NCBI GenBank assembly: GCA_005793785.1
Contig: SXPW01000028.1
Coordinates: 1-17,456, forward strand
Direction of reading: 5' to 3'
DNA from: Actinomycetota bacterium
GTDB lineage: Bacteria > Actinomycetota > Acidimicrobiia > Acidimicrobiales > Ilumatobacteraceae
Length of the DNA stretch: 17,456 nucleotides
Made by a program: the position numbers and the translations under genes
The notes under the pieces: generated by a model
Seen by the model: the letters and a program-made list of their open reading frames with translations, nothing else
What the model was told of the DNA's origin: nothing
The model's database searches: none
Part shown: one piece after another, positions 14,163 through 17,456 of the stretch
How the letters are laid out: each line of letters begins with the position of its first letter
How positions within the stretch are numbered: the first letter of the stretch is position 1

Positions 14163-15049
14163 CGTCTCCCTCCGCGGAGAACTCTGCCAGCAACCGCATC
14201 CAATTTCTGACAGAGGGAGGCATCGCGCATTTCAGCAGCTGTAATTATCGCATTCTCCAAGGCCAGGCGGCCGTTCCATCGCTCGCGATTTGTGGAGTTG
14301 GCAATCCGAGGAATCGCTGCAACTAGGAGCCGTTGCGCGGTTGTAGCATTCTGGTTCATTACTTTGACGACGTCTGTTACGACAACAGCGTCATGACTAG
14401 GATGCCAACAATCGTAGTCGGTAACCATGCAGATTGAGGCATAACAGATTTCTGCCTCCCGGGCTAGTTTGGCCTCTGGCATATTCGTCATCCCAATAAC
14501 GTTGCATCCCCAGCTTCTGTAAAGTTCTGACTCGCTTCTTGCAGAGAATTGTGGTCCCTCCATCGCCAAGTATGTACCCTTAAGGCGACAGTCAATACCA
14601 AGGTCCTTGGCAGTAGCAGCGATTATGTCATTCATCTCTCGGCTTACCGGATCAGCCATTGAGACGTGGGCAACACATCCAACTCCAAAAAAAGAACTTT
14701 CGCGAAGATGGGTGCGATCAACATACTGATCCACCAATACGAACATGCCGGGGGGTAACGAGTCATCCAATGAACCAACCGCACTCACTGAGATAATGTC
14801 CTCGACCCCACAGCGCTTCAATGCATCGATGTTCGCCCTGTAGTTAATGTCCCGAGGTGCAAGAATATGTCCTCTCCCATGACGGGGAACGAATGCCACG
14901 CTTACACCGGCGATCTCACCGAAGAGAAATTGGTCTGAGGGTTGGCCGAATGTCGAATCAATTTGATGCCACTGCCCTTCTTGCAATTCAGGGAGATTGT
15001 AAAGGCCGCTCCCTCCGATAACCCCCACTTTTGCTCGTGGGTGAGTCAC
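14159..15049 (-). CDS. mtnP: S-methyl-5'-thioadenosine phosphorylase
   Basis: Phosphorolytic cleavage of 5'-methylthioadenosine to adenine and 5-methylthioribose 1-phosphate; many members also act on 5'-deoxyadenosine. The 296 residues fit the trimeric MTAP/PNP family: KVGVIGGSGLYNLPEL (7-22), VPRHGRGHILAPRDINYRAN (54-73, phosphate and ribose site), ISVSAVGSLDDSLPPG (86-101), YLAMEGPQFSARSESELYR (160-178), VIGMTNMPEAKLAREAEICY (184-203) and VTDYDCWHPSHD (209-220). The TDYDCW aspartates select 6-aminopurines, which argues for MTA phosphorylase rather than guanosine/inosine phosphorylase. It is the first gene of the islet operon; GTG 15049 has a TACCAT box seven bases upstream and no Shine-Dalgarno. 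Confidence 0.95.
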   Translation of the reverse strand: MTHPRAKVGVIGGSGLYNLPELQEGQWHQIDSTFGQPSDQFLFGEIAGVSVAFVPRHGRGHILAPRDINYRANIDALKRCGVEDIISVSAVGSLDDSLPPGMFVLVDQYVDRTHLRESSFFGVGCVAHVSMADPVSREMNDIIAATAKDLGIDCRLKGTYLAMEGPQFSARSESELYRSWGCNVIGMTNMPEAKLAREAEICYASICMVTDYDCWHPSHDAVVVTDVVKVMNQNATTAQRLLVAAIPRIANSTNRERWNGRLALENAIITAAEMRDASLCQKLDAVAGRVLRGGRR

Positions 15050-15056
15050 ACAAACT

Positions 15057-15062
15057 ATGGTA
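15057..15062 (-). promoter_or_regulatory. -10 box for the leaderless islet operon transcript
   Basis: On the minus strand TACCAT is followed by seven bases and then the mtnP GTG at 15049. It lies inside the 56-base stretch between mtnP and repeat copy 2, so the islet carries its own promoter and does not depend on the host operon. No clear -35 is visible. Confidence 0.55.
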
Positions 15063-15105
15063 CTTCCAACGCTTGCACCATGAGAATCATTACGTCTGAA
15101 CTGAT

Positions 15106-15144
15106 GCTCGTGGCTGCACGGTTGTTCCGCTTCGACGGCTGACT
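15106..15144 (+). repeat. 39-bp direct repeat, copy 2 (att-like, next to ctaG)
   Basis: Exact copy of 11884-11922. It is a 3' fragment of the permease gene (last 11 codons plus stop) without the rest of the gene, and its last two bases belong to the reverse-complemented ctaG stop codon at 15143-15145. It therefore preserves the junction that the uninterrupted chromosome would have had. Confidence 0.95.
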
Positions 15145-16054
15145 AATCGCGATTCGGCTCCGGTGCCGCTGGTACCCGCTCGAATTCACGCGTCACGTCG
15201 TCGAACGTCAGCGTCGTCTCGACGGGCCGACGGTAACTCTGCTCCTTGCCGTACCCACCCATGAATCGTTTGAACCATACGAACACGATGATGCTCCAGA
15301 GGAAGATCGACCCGCCCGTCTTCATGATTGCCCCAGCAATCTGCTGATCGGTGGTGACGGAGAGTCCCCACACCCGTACCGCGATGTCGTAGTGCTTGTA
15401 CACCGCCCCTTCGGCGAATGTCAGCCACGCCGCAGGCACGGTCGGTACCACCGACATGAGGAAGAGATACACCATGCGACCTCCGTATCCGAGTCGCATC
15501 GAGGTATCCGGAGCAGCCACGGGAATCCACATCAGTAGCGACGACGCCACCAATGCCACGTGCAACGAATAGTGCAACACCGGATTGGACACGCTCTGGT
15601 TCACCATCGCGGGAATGTGGGTCACCACGACTACGACATTGAAGAGGAAGCCCGCCGTCACGGGTTTGGAGAACCAGCGCACGACGCGCCCGGCTCGTCG
15701 GGAGCCGATGACCGCCCGAAACAGCCACAGCGGCGTGGCAAGCAGAGCAAGCAGCGGCAGGAAGTAGGACAGCGCCATGTGTTGGAACATGTGCACGGAG
15801 TACAGGTACTCCTCGCTGATGTCGTGAATCGGCCAATCACTCGCCAACCACAACATCACCACGGCGGCAGTGAACAACCACCCTTGTCGACGAGTGACCA
15901 CTGGACCGCCGGCTCGAACCTCGGGCGTGTGTGGGGCGATGACTCGCAGTGCGTACCACCACGATCCGATGACGAACAGCACGAGCATCCACACTTCGGG
16001 ATGCACCTGATAGCGCCATGGGCTCACCAGGAGACCCGTCGAATCAGCGAACAT
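15143..16054 (-). CDS. ctaG: Cytochrome c oxidase assembly protein of the caa3 CtaG family
   Basis: Polytopic membrane protein needed for assembly of caa3/aa3 oxidase, probably in copper delivery or CuA/CuB site formation. The 303 residues have about seven hydrophobic segments (21-40, 58-74, 90-111, 133-149, 162-181, 192-211, 249-262). Conserved points are the first extracellular loop and helix YLYSVHMFQHMALSYFLPLL (83-102, with His88 and His92), VVTHIPAMVN (143-152), LHYSLHVALV (160-169) and DQQIAGAIMKTGGSIFLWS (236-254). The C-terminal 40 residues are a hydrophilic tail. It closes the ctaD-ctaE-subunit IV-ctaG operon, 26 bases after the subunit IV stop. Its stop codon touches the inserted repeat copy, but the gene is intact. 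Confidence 0.9.
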   Translation of the reverse strand: MFADSTGLLVSPWRYQVHPEVWMLVLFVIGSWWYALRVIAPHTPEVRAGGPVVTRRQGWLFTAAVVMLWLASDWPIHDISEEYLYSVHMFQHMALSYFLPLLALLATPLWLFRAVIGSRRAGRVVRWFSKPVTAGFLFNVVVVVTHIPAMVNQSVSNPVLHYSLHVALVASSLLMWIPVAAPDTSMRLGYGGRMVYLFLMSVVPTVPAAWLTFAEGAVYKHYDIAVRVWGLSVTTDQQIAGAIMKTGGSIFLWSIIVFVWFKRFMGGYGKEQSYRRPVETTLTFDDVTREFERVPAAPEPNRD

Positions 16055-16080
16055 GGACTCCGTCCCTCACCGAAAGTTGC

Positions 16081-16389
16081 TCAACGGATGAAAAAGTGGA
16101 ACGTCCCCAAGGCCGCGACGTACACGCCGACCGCCAGGAACAATCCCGCGTAGAAGAGCCAACTGAAGAGCTTGTTGTCGAACTTCAGGTGCATGAAGTA
16201 GCTCACCACCATGAAGAACTTCACCACCATCATGATCAGCAGGGCGGGGAGAAACAGTGGACCGAAATCCACGTAATAGGTGGAGACTTCCAGTGCGGTG
16301 ATTGCCGCAAGGATGACGGCAATGCCGATGTAACCGCGAGTCGACATGCCGTGCTCGGCGTGCGTGTCGTGTGCTGTTTCGGTGCTCAT
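16081..16389 (-). CDS. Cytochrome c oxidase subunit IV (prokaryotic COX4 type)
   Basis: Small accessory subunit of the terminal oxidase, 102 residues with three membrane segments (about 19-36, 44-63, 76-97). The pattern ILAAITALEVSTYYV (26-40), VVKFFMVVSYFMHLKFD (55-71) and the C-terminal helix are characteristic of the prokaryotic COX4/caa3 subunit IV family. Here Met-His-Leu-Lys-Phe-Asp follows the second helix, the usual MHLK signature. The N-terminus is a hydrophilic stretch with several His residues. It starts four bases after the subunit III stop, within the oxidase operon. Confidence 0.88.
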   Translation of the reverse strand: MSTETAHDTHAEHGMSTRGYIGIAVILAAITALEVSTYYVDFGPLFLPALLIMMVVKFFMVVSYFMHLKFDNKLFSWLFYAGLFLAVGVYVAALGTFHFFIR

Positions 16390-16393
16390 GTCA

Positions 16394-16987
16394 TCAGACC
16401 GGAATCAGGTACACGAGCGTGAAGATGATGATCCAGACGATGTCGACGAAGTGCCAGTACAGCCCGATCATTTCGACGGTCTCGGACTTGCTACCGGGAA
16501 CCTTGCTGCGCTTGTTGATGGCGACCAGTGCCATCAACATGATGATTCCCACCGTCACGTGCACCCCGTGGAAACCGGTGAGCGTGTAGAAACTCGATCC
16601 AAAGAGGCTGGTCGTAAAGCCGAGTCCTTCGTTGTAGAACGCCGTGAATTCGTAGACCTGACCACCGACGAACGTGGCACCGAGGAGTGCCGTTACTGCC
16701 AACCATAGGTTGGTGCCGCGGTCGTCCTTCTTCTGGGCGGCCGAGACGGCGAGCACCATCGTGAGTGAACTCATGAGGAGGACGAAACTGCTCACCGAGG
16801 TGAAGGGAATGTCGTAGATCTGTTCCGGCGTCGGTCCCGCGGATACCCGACCGCGGTACAACATGTACGTGGAGATCAATCCACCGAACAACAGACATTC
16901 CGAGCCGAGGAAGAGCCACATCCCGAGCTTCACATTGGAGAGCCCGGTGCTGGTGACGTGGGCGTCGTGCGTGGCGACTTCAGCCAT
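16394..16987 (-). CDS. ctaE: Cytochrome c oxidase subunit III
   Basis: Membrane subunit that stabilises the catalytic core of the haem-copper oxidase. The 197 residues carry five hydrophobic segments, the short form common in Gram-positive bacteria. Motifs: KLGMWLFLGSECLLFGGLIS (20-39), SSFVLLMSSLTMVLA (66-80), FVGGQVYEFTAF (106-117), FYTLTGFHGVHVTVGIIML (133-151) and YWHFVDIVWIIIFTLVYL (177-194). ATG 16987 is chosen because it gives the family N-terminus; the stop of ctaD (16980-16982) lies inside its first codons, so the two genes overlap by eight bases and are translationally coupled. The frame remains open further upstream only as a shadow of ctaD. Confidence 0.94.
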   Translation of the reverse strand: MAEVATHDAHVTSTGLSNVKLGMWLFLGSECLLFGGLISTYMLYRGRVSAGPTPEQIYDIPFTSVSSFVLLMSSLTMVLAVSAAQKKDDRGTNLWLAVTALLGATFVGGQVYEFTAFYNEGLGFTTSLFGSSFYTLTGFHGVHVTVGIIMLMALVAINKRSKVPGSKSETVEMIGLYWHFVDIVWIIIFTLVYLIPV

Positions 16988-17456
16988 GTGATGCCCCGAC
17001 TGCGTGCCCGTTGCTGGAAGGACCATCGAAATCGCTCTCCGGTGCGGTGGCGGGCTCGAGTGCCCAACCGTACAACGCATACAACATGATGAGCCCGCCG
17101 ACGATGGCGACGGGAATCGAGTAGAGGACACCGAGGGCCACGACGGGCATGCCCGCTGCAAGGACGATTGGCCAGTACGACGGGGACGGCATGTGGATGT
17201 GCTTGTCGGCGTTTCGTTCGAGCTCGGCCAACACCTCCTCGGCGGTCGCAATCTGGCGCATCGTGTGTGTCGTTGCATCCTCCTCGTACTTGCGGTGGAA
17301 GAACTCATCCAGATGATGTACCTGCGGAATGGAGTCGAAGTTGTGCTCCTTCGGCGGGTTGGAGGTCATCCACTCGAGACTTCGGGCATCCCACGGATCA
17401 AGCGGTGCACGCGCCTTGTTGCGGGCAGTCACCACGACGTTGATGAGGAAGAAGAG
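16980..17456 (-). CDS. ctaD: Cytochrome c oxidase subunit I, C-terminal part
   Basis: Catalytic haem-copper subunit; only the last 158 residues are in the window and the gene continues past the right edge. The visible start LFFLINVVVTARNKARAPLDPW is the end of the twelfth core helix plus the conserved cytosolic DPWDARSLEWMTSNPP motif of bacterial CtaD, followed by HHLDEFFHRKYEED. After this core comes an extension of about 90 residues: a charged stretch (EEVLAELERNADKHIH), MPSPSYWPIVLAAGMP and two hydrophobic segments separated only by a short turn, ending in a hydrophilic tail. Such a two-helix tail is seen in some long CtaD proteins but not in the minimal subunit. It overlaps ctaE by eight bases. 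The haem and copper ligands lie outside the window. Confidence 0.93.
   Translation of the reverse strand, partial: LFFLINVVVTARNKARAPLDPWDARSLEWMTSNPPKEHNFDSIPQVHHLDEFFHRKYEEDATTHTMRQIATAEEVLAELERNADKHIHMPSPSYWPIVLAAGMPVVALGVLYSIPVAIVGGLIMLYALYGWALEPATAPESDFDGPSSNGHAVGASHG

Larger units (their letters stand above)
11884..15144. mobile_element. Putative integrated metabolic islet (MTA/5'-deoxyadenosine salvage)
   Basis: A 3222-bp unit bounded by identical 39-bp direct repeats made of the permease 3' end. Hand counts of four 60-base lines inside average about 50% GC, against about 64% for four lines in the flanks. All four genes inside are minus strand and tightly packed (mtnP, class II aldolase, apt, mtnA). 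Outside the block, the permease and ctaG would be directly convergent, with their stop codons touching, as copy 2 still shows. This is what integration of a circular element at the 3' end of a gene leaves behind. A 39-bp duplication is too long for a usual transposon target duplication. No integrase, transposase or resolvase gene is inside, so movement would need help in trans; the mechanism is inferred. Confidence 0.7.

Noticed and set aside
14942..15142. 66-codon plus-strand frame ending LVAARLFRFDG
   Set aside because: Not a gene: it is antisense to mtnP and only its end is real permease coding sequence, from the duplicated repeat. It was the clue to the repeat.
11884..15144. Explanation of the islet as an IS element, integron cassette or CRISPR
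   Set aside because: No transposase, no terminal inverted repeats that I could see, 39 bp is too long for a target duplication, no attC-like large hairpin and no repeat-spacer series.

Overview
The window reads as chromosomal DNA of a high-GC actinobacterium. Class Acidimicrobiia (an Ilumatobacter-like aquatic lineage) is my best guess from the style of the proteins, but no phylogenetic marker was searched. Genes are packed with almost no spacers: co-directional genes overlap by 1-8 bases, divergent genes start about 36-46 bases apart, and most first genes of transcripts look leaderless (TANNNT, then 6-8 bases, then the start codon). There is no gene-free stretch over 300 bases.

Left part (1-10405) is housekeeping. 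It holds the 3' end of pantothenate kinase (coaA); a minus-strand pair of a thiamine-binding-type protein and a small DauR-like HTH regulator; a plus-strand pair of an M20 amidohydrolase and a class III CoA-transferase; dUTPase (dut, minus) divergent from oligoribonuclease (orn, plus); a minus-strand acyl-ACP-thioesterase-like gene plus family 2 glycosyltransferase; a plus-strand TlpA-like thioredoxin, CcdA and poly-gamma-glutamate hydrolase-like trio; and minus-strand serS plus pdxH.

Right part (10446-17456) holds an ABC-2 exporter (ATPase plus permease, plus strand) converging on a minus-strand cytochrome c oxidase operon (ctaD C-terminus, ctaE, subunit IV, ctaG).

The most unusual region lies between the permease and ctaG. 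A block of about 3.2 kb has been placed exactly at the 3' end of the permease gene. It is bounded by a perfect 39-bp direct repeat (11884-11922 and 15106-15144) made of the last 11 codons, stop codon and two more bases of the permease. Copy 1 finishes the permease; copy 2 abuts ctaG, as the uninterrupted ancestor would have. The block has clearly lower GC (about 50% against 64% in hand-counted samples). It carries one tight minus-strand operon: mtnP (methylthioadenosine phosphorylase), a FucA-like class II aldolase, apt and mtnA. Together these make a complete short pathway. MtnP splits 5'-methylthioadenosine (or 5'-deoxyadenosine) into adenine and a sugar phosphate; Apt recovers adenine as AMP; MtnA isomerises the sugar phosphate; the aldolase would cleave it to dihydroxyacetone phosphate plus an aldehyde (the DHAP shunt). 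No recombinase is encoded in the block, so it looks like a small non-autonomous metabolic islet with att-like ends.
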